This document shows positions 32,758 to 40,121 of a DNA stretch of 64,000 nucleotides, piece by piece. The DNA is taken from contig CAJTSH010000011.1 of NCBI GenBank assembly GCA_910578885.1, positions 35,423-99,422 of the forward strand, read 5' to 3'. Positions within the stretch are counted from its first letter, which is position 1, and every line of letters begins with the position of its first letter. The notes under the pieces were generated by a model. It ran no database searches, was not told the origin of the DNA, and was given only the letters and a program-made list of their open reading frames with translations. This stretch comes from an uncultured Lachnospiraceae bacterium (lineage in GTDB: Bacteria; Bacillota; Clostridia; Lachnospirales; Lachnospiraceae). The translations under genes were made by a program, and so were the position numbers.

Positions 32758-33678
32758 CTACAACCTAAAATCCTTCCTCGGATGCTTCGTCGTCAAAATA
32801 TCCTTCTGTTTCGCCATCGCAACATGCGTATAGATTTCCGTAACATTGATAGAACTATGTCCAAGCATCTCCTGAATATACCGGATATCCACATCTGCCT
32901 CAAGCAGGCTGGTGGCAAAAGTATGCCGGAACATATGCGGGGTAATATGCAAATCAATAGAAGCAAAAGAAGCATATTTTTGAATCATATTTCGTACAGA
33001 TTGTTCGGAAAGACGCTGATTCAGCCGATTGATGAAAAAATATCCGCAGTCCTTTATCTTAGAGTGAAATTCCTGCGCATATTTTTTCAGAACATCAACG
33101 ACGTCATCATTTCCGATTTGTATCTTCCGTTCTTTTGAACCTTTTCCGAAAATAAGGACAGTCCGATCGTACAGATCAATATCTGATGGTTTTAAGCTGC
33201 ATAGCTCAGAGATGCGCATACCGGTGGAGAAGAGCAGTTCAATCACTGCAATGTCCCGAAGTACATACATTTTCTGACAAGGTGTCTTTGCGTCCTTGCA
33301 TTGCGTATACATGGCGGACAAAAATAATTCAACGGTATATAAAGGAATTGTTTTGGGAAGAGTAGCGGGTTCCCTGAATTTGACCTGTATTTTATTAAAA
33401 GGATTAAGAACCACTAAGTCTCTGTATTCAAGGTAATGAAAAAACGCTTTTAGAGAAGCAATCTTTCGTTTGACAGTTTTCGGTTTGTAAGCCATATGTA
33501 AAGAAGAAATATAGGTTTCCAGAACAGCAGTGGAAATAGAAGAAATGGAGTCGGCGAAAACATGTTCCGAAAATTGATTTAGGTCAATGCGATATGCTTT
33601 TAGGGTTTTGGAATCAAGACGCTTTTGTATTTTGCAAAAGTTAAGATAGTCATTGAGCGTTGTTTGTAGTTCATTCAT
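32758..33678 (-). CDS. Tyrosine recombinase/integrase (XerC/D-like)
   Basis: Site-specific recombinase of 306 residues. The N-terminal SAM-like DNA-binding domain runs to about residue 110 (TLNDYLNFCKIQKRLDSKTLKAY). The catalytic domain has all key residues: Arg in STGMRISELC, Lys in GKGSKERK, HxxR in HMFRHTFAT, His in MLGHSS and the nucleophile Tyr in EIYTHVAM. Chromosome dimer-resolving XerC/D is usually elsewhere, so with the adjacent accessory genes this is more likely an element integrase or a DNA-inverting enzyme. AAAGGAG precedes its ATG. No excisionase, relaxase or phage structural gene is seen. Confidence 0.92.
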   Translation of the reverse strand: MNELQTTLNDYLNFCKIQKRLDSKTLKAYRIDLNQFSEHVFADSISSISTAVLETYISSLHMAYKPKTVKRKIASLKAFFHYLEYRDLVVLNPFNKIQVKFREPATLPKTIPLYTVELFLSAMYTQCKDAKTPCQKMYVLRDIAVIELLFSTGMRISELCSLKPSDIDLYDRTVLIFGKGSKERKIQIGNDDVVDVLKKYAQEFHSKIKDCGYFFINRLNQRLSEQSVRNMIQKYASFASIDLHITPHMFRHTFATSLLEADVDIRYIQEMLGHSSINVTEIYTHVAMAKQKDILTTKHPRKDFRL

Positions 33679-33767
33679 TTCAGATTCTCCTTTGTTTTTT
33701 GAGTATCATTTTATCAGAATCTAAATAAAGAACAAAGCAGACAAGTTTATCTTATTAAAATGAAAAA

Positions 33768-33798
33768 AGCATAAGCGCCAACTGTGAGCGCTTATGCT
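33768..33798 (-). terminator. Terminator of the Rpn-like gene
   Basis: AGCATAAGCGC and GCGCTTATGCT form a perfect 11-bp stem with a 9-base loop, followed on the minus strand by a T6 run, 10 bases past the stop codon. Confidence 0.9.
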
Positions 33799-33807
33799 AA
33801 AATACAA

Positions 33808-34221
33808 TTACTTTTGAGATTTTCGTAGTTCAGCTAATTGTTTTTTTAGAGACGCAATATCAGCATCTTTTTGGGAAAGAGCAGCGTCCTTTTCTGCAAT
33901 ATCAGCATCTTTTTGGGAAAGAGCAGCGTCCTTTTCTGCAATATCGGCATCTTTTTGGGAAAGAGCAGCGTCCTTTTCTGCAATATCGGCATCCCTTTGG
34001 GAAAGAGCAGCGTCCTTTTCTGCAATATCGGCATCCCTTTGGGAAAGAGCGGCGTCCTTCTTGGCAATATCGGCATCTTTCTGTGAGATATCAGCCTCTA
34101 TTTGCATGAGAACGGCATTCTTTTCGGCAATGGCAGCCTCCATTTTAGCGATGGTCTCCTGCTTTTCATCCAAACTGCGTATATATTTTTCAATCTCCAA
34201 TTCCAGAATCGGCTCGGTCAT
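33808..34221 (-). CDS. Putative internal gene: C-terminal repeat domain (RpnS-like)
   Basis: Predicted separate product of 137 residues starting at Met271 of the larger protein, in the same frame. AAGGAGGTGG (34227-34236) ends 5 bases before this ATG and is among the best ribosome binding sites in the window, better than that of the full gene. The product would start MTEPILELEIEKYIRSLDEK and consist of the coiled-coil-like repeat tail without the nuclease core. In characterised Rpn systems such a short C-terminal product binds and inhibits the full-length toxin. Expression and function here are inferred. Confidence 0.55.
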   Translation of the reverse strand: MTEPILELEIEKYIRSLDEKQETIAKMEAAIAEKNAVLMQIEADISQKDADIAKKDAALSQRDADIAEKDAALSQRDADIAEKDAALSQKDADIAEKDAALSQKDADIAEKDAALSQKDADIASLKKQLAELRKSQK

Positions 34222-35031
34222 CGCAACCACCTCCTTCAACAAAGCTTCGTTTTTGTAAAATACACGAATCATCGACTTATTCAACAGGTTTAGTATTATA
34301 TTCCGGTTGTTTTCACTTAAATGATTGCCGGCAACCTCTTCATCTAAAATCAGTATAAGTTGCTGATAGAAGGAAGTCAACTCTTCTTTTGGAAGTTCAG
34401 GACTGTTTTTTCTGGAGCGCATCTTCTTGCGGAAACGGAGAGGAAGAAACGGAATGAGTACGCATAGATGTTTTTCCTTAATTTCTTCCAGTGAATAAGT
34501 CTGTACCTTGACTGTCGGCACAGCATATTCATAGATTCCGCCATCTTGAAAGTGGATTTGGCAGAGCAGTGAATCAGGAATATTTCCATTGTCCTGAAGG
34601 TAAAGAACTGCAGAATGCGGAAAATGTAAAATAAGGGGAGACGAACGGTAGCTGAGAGCAATATGTACGTCATACTCAAACATGCGGATGACCATAGTGC
34701 TGTCATTTTTGATTTCACATTCAAAATGGTAGATGTCGCAATTTTCAACCATCAGGGTAATGTCTGCGCGGATGGAAGTAATTTCCTTCGTATCTGACCG
34801 TTCCACAGAGTATTCCGTTGCAAGCGGCTTGATTGCGGCATCAATGGGATAGGCTTTCCCATGAATTTCCCTGATAAGCGGAAAAAGCTGTTCGGGCATG
34901 AGGAAGGCTTCTTTTTTCATGATTTCATCCCAAAGCTGTGCCTCTGTGGAGAGGTTTTCAGGAAGGCCATGAGAAGATTTCAGTTCCTCAAGAATCTGCT
35001 GCATGTTGTAAATTTTTTCTGTTTTTGCCAT
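33808..35031 (-). CDS. Rpn-like PD-(D/E)XK nuclease-like protein with repeat tail
   Basis: A 407-residue protein in two parts. Residues about 30-260 look like a PD-(D/E)XK nuclease core related to the Rpn (PDDEXK_2) family: Asp90 in IRADITLM, Glu106-x-Lys108 in FECEIKND, then RMFEYDVHIAL. Residues about 275-400 are a charged coiled-coil-like tail with five copies of the 14-residue repeat DADIAEKDAALSQK. The start is the ATG at 35031 with AAAGGAG; a TTG at 35037 is in frame. A second strong ribosome binding site lies inside at codon 271. Rpn proteins are known as toxic nucleases neutralised by an internally translated C-terminal domain; the family link here is my judgement. Confidence 0.72.
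   Translation of the reverse strand: MAKTEKIYNMQQILEELKSSHGLPENLSTEAQLWDEIMKKEAFLMPEQLFPLIREIHGKAYPIDAAIKPLATEYSVERSDTKEITSIRADITLMVENCDIYHFECEIKNDSTMVIRMFEYDVHIALSYRSSPLILHFPHSAVLYLQDNGNIPDSLLCQIHFQDGGIYEYAVPTVKVQTYSLEEIKEKHLCVLIPFLPLRFRKKMRSRKNSPELPKEELTSFYQQLILILDEEVAGNHLSENNRNIILNLLNKSMIRVFYKNEALLKEVVAMTEPILELEIEKYIRSLDEKQETIAKMEAAIAEKNAVLMQIEADISQKDADIAKKDAALSQRDADIAEKDAALSQRDADIAEKDAALSQKDADIAEKDAALSQKDADIAEKDAALSQKDADIASLKKQLAELRKSQK
33861..34070 (-). repeat. 42-bp in-frame tandem repeat (5 copies)
   Basis: Units begin at 33861, 33903, 33945, 33987 and 34029 and are nearly identical; degenerate copies continue to about 34112. Each unit encodes 14 residues, two heptads with Ile or Leu at matching positions, so copy number can change without a frameshift. 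Confidence 0.95.
34227..34236 (-). promoter_or_regulatory. Internal ribosome binding site in the Rpn-like gene
   Basis: AAGGAGGTGG on the minus strand; the GGAGG core ends 8 bases before the in-frame ATG at 34221. It decides the proposed internal start. Confidence 0.75.
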
Positions 35032-35050
35032 AGACAAGTTCTCCTTTTGT

Positions 35051-35214
35051 TAGTGTGCTGTACCGTTGATAGTTCGGCAAACCTACTTGTCTATTCGCCC
35101 ATCTGCTGCGTTAGATTTTCTAGCCGTAGCCACCGCTATGCCGTCGAAAATCCGCCTTGCAGATGAGCGAATATCCTGCGTAGTTTTACCAAACATCAGC
35201 GGTACAGCACACTA
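35051..35214. mobile_element. MITE-like imperfect palindrome, 164 bp
   Basis: The ends TAGTGTGCTGTACCGTTGAT and ATCAGCGGTACAGCACACTA are 20-bp inverted repeats with one difference. Pairing continues inwards imperfectly (TATTCGCCCATCTGC with GCAGATGAGCGAATA; GATTTTC with GAAAATC), so the whole element can fold on itself. No transposase is encoded. TA at both outer ends fits a TA target-site element of the IS630/mariner kind, though TA is also part of the palindrome. It starts 10 bases upstream of the Rpn-like ribosome binding site. Confidence 0.75.
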
Positions 35215-35380
35215 GAAAAAATTGAAATAAGTTTGATAAAAAAGATATTTGGTTTGTTTGGCGAAACGCCATTGAACATAGCCATATGGAATGCCAGAAA
35301 CGGCATATGACTATATAGAAATATTATTACTAAAGCTGCCTGATAGGATAAATATATCATATACAGAACGTAAAGGCAAA
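35215..35380. other. AT-rich spacer upstream of the Rpn-like gene
   Basis: No gene seen. It has a small TGGCG/CGCCA hairpin near 35268 and a loose ATAGcCATATG/CATATGaCTAT inverted repeat at about 35278-35314. It probably holds the promoter of the Rpn-like gene beyond the palindromic element; I cannot pick one with confidence. Confidence 0.4.
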
Positions 35381-35414
35381 TAAAAAGTTCGATACAGCAT
35401 CAGCTATACCGAAC
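35381..35414 (-). terminator. Terminator of aroC
   Basis: GTTCGATACAGC and GCTATACCGAAC pair over 12 bp (two G-T pairs) with a 4-base loop; a TTTTTATTT run follows on the minus strand. Confidence 0.85.
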
Positions 35415-35450
35415 CTTGCAGTTACGAACTGTTAAGAAATAAATATCTAT

Positions 35451-36581
35451 TTATTTCCGGTAAAATCTCTCCAGCGAATCCATCCTCGCACTCATATTTG
35501 CAAACAGCGCATCCACCAACGTAATCGCAGCCATAGCCTCCACGACAACGACGGCCCGCGGAACAATAATCGGATCATGTCTGCCATGAATATTAATATC
35601 GATCGCTTCTCCCTGTTTGTTAACGGTCTGCTGTGTGGAAGCAATCGAAGGGGTAGGCTTGATAGCCGCCCGGAAAACAATCGGGGAACCATCGCTCATT
35701 CCGCCTAAGATGCCGCCTGCATGATTGGACTTTTTATCAATTGCGCCGGTTTCATCCAGACAGAACATATCATTGTTGGATAGTCCGGTTGCGGCAGCGG
35801 CGGAAAATCCCGAACCGATTTCAAAGCCTTTTACAGCGCCGATTGAGAAAATCGCTTTTGCGAGATTGGCGTCCAGCTTTTCAAAAACGGTGTCACCGAT
35901 ACCTGCCGACATTCCTGTAATCAGACATTCAATGATGCCCCCGGCAGAGTTTTGTTCTTTTATACACTGCTCTAAATAAGCCTCGGCATGGGAAGCAGTA
36001 TCCTGCTCAGGCATATAGAGAGGATTCTCCAAGATTTTGGCAGAAAGTGTCAGAGCATCTTCTTTCAAAAGTTCTTCAGCAGAAGCGTGAAGCTCTACGG
36101 AACCGATAGAACGGCTATAGGTAACAATAGAAATTCCAAGTGACGAGAGAATCTTGGCAGCGATAGCGCCGGCTGCAACACGTCCGATAGTCTCCCTGCC
36201 GGAAGAACGTCCGCCGCCCCGATAATCCCGGAAACCGTATTTCATGTCGAAGGTATAATCTGCATGACCGGGACGATAGTAGGAAGCAATCTCGCTGTAG
36301 TCTTTGGATTTCTGGTTCTGGTTAAAAACCACAAGAGAAATCGGTGTCCCCGTCGTTTTACCCTCAAAGACGCCGGAGAGAATCTCCACAGCATCATCTT
36401 CCTTTCTGGGCGTAGAGAATTTGGATTGTCCCGGTTTTCTTCTGTTTAAATATACCTGAATATCCTCTTCGCTAAGTGACAAGCCGGCAGGACAGCCGTC
36501 TACCACTACGCCGATACCTTTTCCGTGGGATTCCCCCCAAGTTGTGATTTTGAATATATTTCCAAATGATGAACCAGCCAT
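35451..36581 (-). CDS. aroC: Chorismate synthase
   Basis: Last step of the shikimate pathway: EPSP to chorismate, needing reduced FMN. Residues at the start, FGNIFKITTWGESHGKGIGVVVDGCPAG, are the first signature. The middle has DYRGGGRSSGRETIGRVAAGAIA and the end RHDPIIVPRAVVVVEAMAA. The protein has 376 residues from the ATG at 36581, which GGAGG precedes by five bases; the longer frame from a TTG at 36593 would include the ribosome binding site. It is monocistronic, with its own promoter and terminator. Confidence 0.98.
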   Translation of the reverse strand: MAGSSFGNIFKITTWGESHGKGIGVVVDGCPAGLSLSEEDIQVYLNRRKPGQSKFSTPRKEDDAVEILSGVFEGKTTGTPISLVVFNQNQKSKDYSEIASYYRPGHADYTFDMKYGFRDYRGGGRSSGRETIGRVAAGAIAAKILSSLGISIVTYSRSIGSVELHASAEELLKEDALTLSAKILENPLYMPEQDTASHAEAYLEQCIKEQNSAGGIIECLITGMSAGIGDTVFEKLDANLAKAIFSIGAVKGFEIGSGFSAAAATGLSNNDMFCLDETGAIDKKSNHAGGILGGMSDGSPIVFRAAIKPTPSIASTQQTVNKQGEAIDINIHGRHDPIIVPRAVVVVEAMAAITLVDALFANMSARMDSLERFYRK

Positions 36582-36627
36582 AATTTCCTCCAATTTGTTC
36601 GTACTATAAAATCAGTGAATCAGCTAC

Positions 36628-36656
36628 ATTATAATGGATTTTGCAAAATGTGACAA
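36628..36656 (-). promoter_or_regulatory. Promoter of aroC
   Basis: On the minus strand TTGTCA (36651-36656), 17 bases, TATAAT (36628-36633). Confidence 0.8.
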
Positions 36657-36706
36657 TGCTTATTTCCTTGCAGCCGAAAAATAAGTTTATGATGAAGAAA
36701 CATTTG

Positions 36707-36735
36707 TTGAAAAAAAGTGAAATGGATGTCATAAT
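36707..36735 (+). promoter_or_regulatory. Promoter of the two-component/solute-binding operon
   Basis: TTGAAA (36707-36712), 17 bases, CATAAT (36730-36735), 45 bases before the response regulator start. Confidence 0.65.
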
Positions 36736-36780
36736 TGATAATATATAGGGAGAAGAGGGAATGCTGGAGAGGGAAAGACG

Positions 36781-38337
36781 ATGTTTAGTGTGCTGATTGT
36801 GGATGATGAAGTGATTACGAGAAGAGGCTTAAAATCCCATGTTGACTGGGAAAAGCTTAAAATAGATAAAATTTATGATTCCGGTAATGCTTTGGAAGCG
36901 CTTGAACTGGTGAAAAAGGTGAAGCCGGATTTGGTATTGTCGGACGTGTGCATGCCCGGGATGAATGGGATTGAGATGTGCACAAGGATTCGGGAGATAC
37001 ATAAGGACTGCCAGATTGTATTTTTGAGCGGGTATTCGGACAAAGAATATTTGAAGGGTGCAATCCAGTTAGAGGCTGTCAGTTATGTGGAAAAGCCAAT
37101 CAGTATTGAGGAGGTAGAGGAAGCATTATTACGTGCAGTAGAAAAGCAGCGAAAAATCAAACAGAAAAACGAAAAAATCCGGCGTCTGGTAACGGAGAAC
37201 CATTCTATGACTGCAAGGCATTTGATAGAGAAGATGAGCATCCCTCATTTAAAGCGGGAACTACTGGAACAGGATTTTGCAAAACTTCGGTTAGATTGGG
37301 GAGAGATGCAGGAATTTGCAGTTGTACTTTTTAAGCTTTGTTCGGGAGAAAATTCAGAGACGGGGTTTATACAGCGGGAGATTAGGGAGGAGTTTCGTGG
37401 AATCAGTTATATTTACAGTATGAAAGAGTATGGATATCTGATATTTATCTGCGCTTTTTCGGAGCATGGTCCAAAGAAGCTGACGGAGCTGGCTGAGCGG
37501 ATACAGCAGAGTATCATTCGATACAAACAGTCGCCGTATTACTGTGCAGTGGGAGAATGTGTTTCTTCTATTGAGACAATCTATGAATCCTATCAGTCTG
37601 CTGTTATTAAGATGCAGCAGATGCGCTTTTGGAAAAAGGCGAGATTTGGATACGCAAAGAATCTACAGGAAGAGAAATTGAATTTTGACGAACAAGTTTT
37701 TGTGGATTTTTCACAGGCTGTAAAACAGTACAAAGAAGAGAATGCAGTCCGGGCGATGAAGCGGCTGTATCTGTTTATGCAGAACCATCAGACGGTCATG
37801 GTCAGCAGCGTCAAGGGAATTTACTTTCGTTTTGTGGAAGTTCTATTCCAGAAAGCAGAGTTTGCAGTAGAGACTCCTGCTGCAGATAATGCGGCTATTG
37901 TCGGCATGATTTGGGAAAAATTGCATGAAATAGATAGTCTTGACGGTTGTCAGCATTATCTGGAAGAAGAGACAACAGATTACTTTAAAAATATAGAAGA
38001 GCTGGCGCAAAATAATCAGACGATAATTATGATTATTTCTTATATACAGTCCAATTATAAGGATAAGGAACTCTGTTTGGAGAACATTGCGGAAAACGTA
38101 TATCTTTCGCCGAATTATCTGTCAAGCCTTTTCAAGAAGAAAATGGGGAAGACAATCAGTCAGTATATTGTTGATATCCGTGTCCAGCATGCGAAGGAGC
38201 TGTTAAGAGACAGGAGCATGAAGCTTTATGATGTGGCTGTAAAGACTGGTTATAAGGATGCGAATTATTTTACAAAGATATTCAAAAAAGCGGTTGGCGT
38301 TACGCCTTCGGAATATAGGGAGAAATATAACATATGA
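36781..38337 (+). CDS. YesN-type response regulator (REC-AraC)
   Basis: A 518-residue response regulator. The receiver domain covers residues 1-120: acidic pair in VDDEVITRRG, phospho-acceptor Asp55 in VLSDVCMPG and Lys in SYVEKPIS. A long central region of about 280 residues follows. The C-terminal 100 residues are an AraC-type double helix-turn-helix (LENIAENVYLSPNYLSSLFKKKMGKTISQYI and VAVKTGYKDANYFTKIFKKAVGVTPSEYR). Its stop overlaps the start of the histidine kinase, so the two are translated together. Likely target is a carbohydrate-uptake or nearby operon, by analogy with YesMN. Confidence 0.94.
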   Translation: MFSVLIVDDEVITRRGLKSHVDWEKLKIDKIYDSGNALEALELVKKVKPDLVLSDVCMPGMNGIEMCTRIREIHKDCQIVFLSGYSDKEYLKGAIQLEAVSYVEKPISIEEVEEALLRAVEKQRKIKQKNEKIRRLVTENHSMTARHLIEKMSIPHLKRELLEQDFAKLRLDWGEMQEFAVVLFKLCSGENSETGFIQREIREEFRGISYIYSMKEYGYLIFICAFSEHGPKKLTELAERIQQSIIRYKQSPYYCAVGECVSSIETIYESYQSAVIKMQQMRFWKKARFGYAKNLQEEKLNFDEQVFVDFSQAVKQYKEENAVRAMKRLYLFMQNHQTVMVSSVKGIYFRFVEVLFQKAEFAVETPAADNAAIVGMIWEKLHEIDSLDGCQHYLEEETTDYFKNIEELAQNNQTIIMIISYIQSNYKDKELCLENIAENVYLSPNYLSSLFKKKMGKTISQYIVDIRVQHAKELLRDRSMKLYDVAVKTGYKDANYFTKIFKKAVGVTPSEYREKYNI

Positions 38338-40121
38338 GAAAAATATACAAATGGTTTTCTCATGCAAAGATACGGACGAAGATGCTGCTTTCCTATATGG
38401 TGATTTTGTTGACTGCCATAGTTGCGGTCTGCTTGCTCATGTATTTTTACATGATGCGTATTTATAGGACGCAGCTTCTTTATTCTGCGAATCAGGCATT
38501 TGAACAGGCAGAAGAGTTTTTGAGCTATCGTGTAAATTCAGTTCTTTATGTTTCCGATTTGCTGCGGGTAAATGAGAATATCCAGACGACATTAGAGAAG
38601 CGGCAGGAGGATATAGAGGGAGATATCATTGGTCAAAACACAGATATGATGACGCTTGAAAATTATATCTATTCGATCTGCAACTCCATTGATATTTATC
38701 AGATATCCCTATATGTTCCAGACTATTTGATGTATTCCAATCAGGAGGTGTTGTTTCGGAATCTGAATAAATTTCAAGAGACAAAAGAATATCAAAGACT
38801 TAGCGAGGCAAATGAAGCGGGCGTCTGGCTGCCGCCGCAGGAGCTCTACAGCGCCGATACCAATAAGACAGTAGAGGTCATTTCGTTTTTGCAGAATATC
38901 CGGGATACTACACAGATGCTTGAAACGATAGGGGTACAGAGAATCAGCATCCGAAGTTCTGACATCAATACAATTATGGAGAAAGCCAATATTACTACAT
39001 CGGGAATTGTATGGGTTGAAAACAGCAGGGGAGAATTGATTTCCTGTTCTAATGAGTTGCTTTACGAGGAAATGGAAGGGCTTCAAAAAGACAATGATGT
39101 TTCCGATGAATGGGAAATCAGGGAAGTGAGCGGAGAAGAATACTTTATTCGGGAACAAGGCATTCCGAAAACGGACTGGAGACTTATGGCAGCGCTGCCG
39201 AACAGAGAATTGTTCCAGTCTGTCAATGCAATGTTAAAGCCGTTGCTGTGGGTATTTTGCATCCTTGTAATCGTGGCAGTCGTCATGGCGATTTTATTTT
39301 CCAAAATGATTACATCCAGAATTTCCAGACTGGCGGCACAGATGGAGTCAGTGGAGGATAAGATTCCGCATTTGAGGATGGAAGAAGGCGGTCCGGAAGA
39401 TGAAATCGGTCAGTTATTCCAGAGCTTCTGCTATATGTCCAACCGGCTGGAAGAGCTGATGGATCGGGAGTATGAAAATGGTAAGGCAGTGAAGCATGCG
39501 GAATTAAAGGCATTACAGGCGCAGATAAATCCGCATTTTCTATATAATACATTGGATCTGATTAACTGGGAGGCGTTGGACTGCGGAGCAGACCGCATTG
39601 TAAAAATTTCACGGGCGCTGGCAAAGTTCTATAAATTAAGCCTAAATAAAGGGAAGGAATTTTCCAGTGTCAGGGATGAACTAGACCATGTAACTTATTA
39701 TATTATGATTCAGAATTTCCGTTATGACGACAGATTAGAACTGCTCATGGATGTGCCGGAGAAGCTGATGGATTATAAAATATTACATATCGTACTGCAG
39801 CCGCTTGCGGAAAATTCTTTTGTTCATGGAATGAAAGGCAGGTCTGAGGAGTCAACTCTCATGCTGCAAATCTGCGGTTATGAAGAGAATGGGGACATTG
39901 TTTTAGAGGTTGCGGATAATGGATGCGGTATGACGAGGGAGCAGATGAGTAAGATTTTAAGTGAAGAAGCGGGAGAGGGGGGTGGTTACGGAGTTCGCAA
40001 CATTCATACGAGAATCCAACTGGTCTACGGAGAAACCTATGGATTAGAGTATAGAGGGAATGAATGGGGCGGAGTGAGCGTTCGTCTGAAATTTCCAAAA
40101 GAGAGGAGAGATAAAGGTTGA
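38334..40121 (+). CDS. YesM-type sensor histidine kinase
   Basis: A membrane sensor of 595 residues. TM1 is at about 15-38 and TM2 at about 300-323, enclosing a large extracytoplasmic sensor domain of Cache size. A HAMP-like linker follows, then the His_kinase domain with phospho-acceptor His near residue 400 (LQAQINPHFLYNTLDL) and an ATPase domain with LQPLAENSFVHG and VADNGCGMT. Start ATG overlaps the response regulator's stop by four bases; its own end overlaps the solute-binding gene. The three are one transcript. Confidence 0.94.
   Translation: MRKIYKWFSHAKIRTKMLLSYMVILLTAIVAVCLLMYFYMMRIYRTQLLYSANQAFEQAEEFLSYRVNSVLYVSDLLRVNENIQTTLEKRQEDIEGDIIGQNTDMMTLENYIYSICNSIDIYQISLYVPDYLMYSNQEVLFRNLNKFQETKEYQRLSEANEAGVWLPPQELYSADTNKTVEVISFLQNIRDTTQMLETIGVQRISIRSSDINTIMEKANITTSGIVWVENSRGELISCSNELLYEEMEGLQKDNDVSDEWEIREVSGEEYFIREQGIPKTDWRLMAALPNRELFQSVNAMLKPLLWVFCILVIVAVVMAILFSKMITSRISRLAAQMESVEDKIPHLRMEEGGPEDEIGQLFQSFCYMSNRLEELMDREYENGKAVKHAELKALQAQINPHFLYNTLDLINWEALDCGADRIVKISRALAKFYKLSLNKGKEFSSVRDELDHVTYYIMIQNFRYDDRLELLMDVPEKLMDYKILHIVLQPLAENSFVHGMKGRSEESTLMLQICGYEENGDIVLEVADNGCGMTREQMSKILSEEAGEGGGYGVRNIHTRIQLVYGETYGLEYRGNEWGGVSVRLKFPKERRDKG

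Noticed and set aside
33871..34086. Open frame on the plus strand across the 42-bp repeats
   Set aside because: A mirror of the in-frame repeats of the minus-strand gene; the minus frame has the ribosome binding sites and continues into a structured core.
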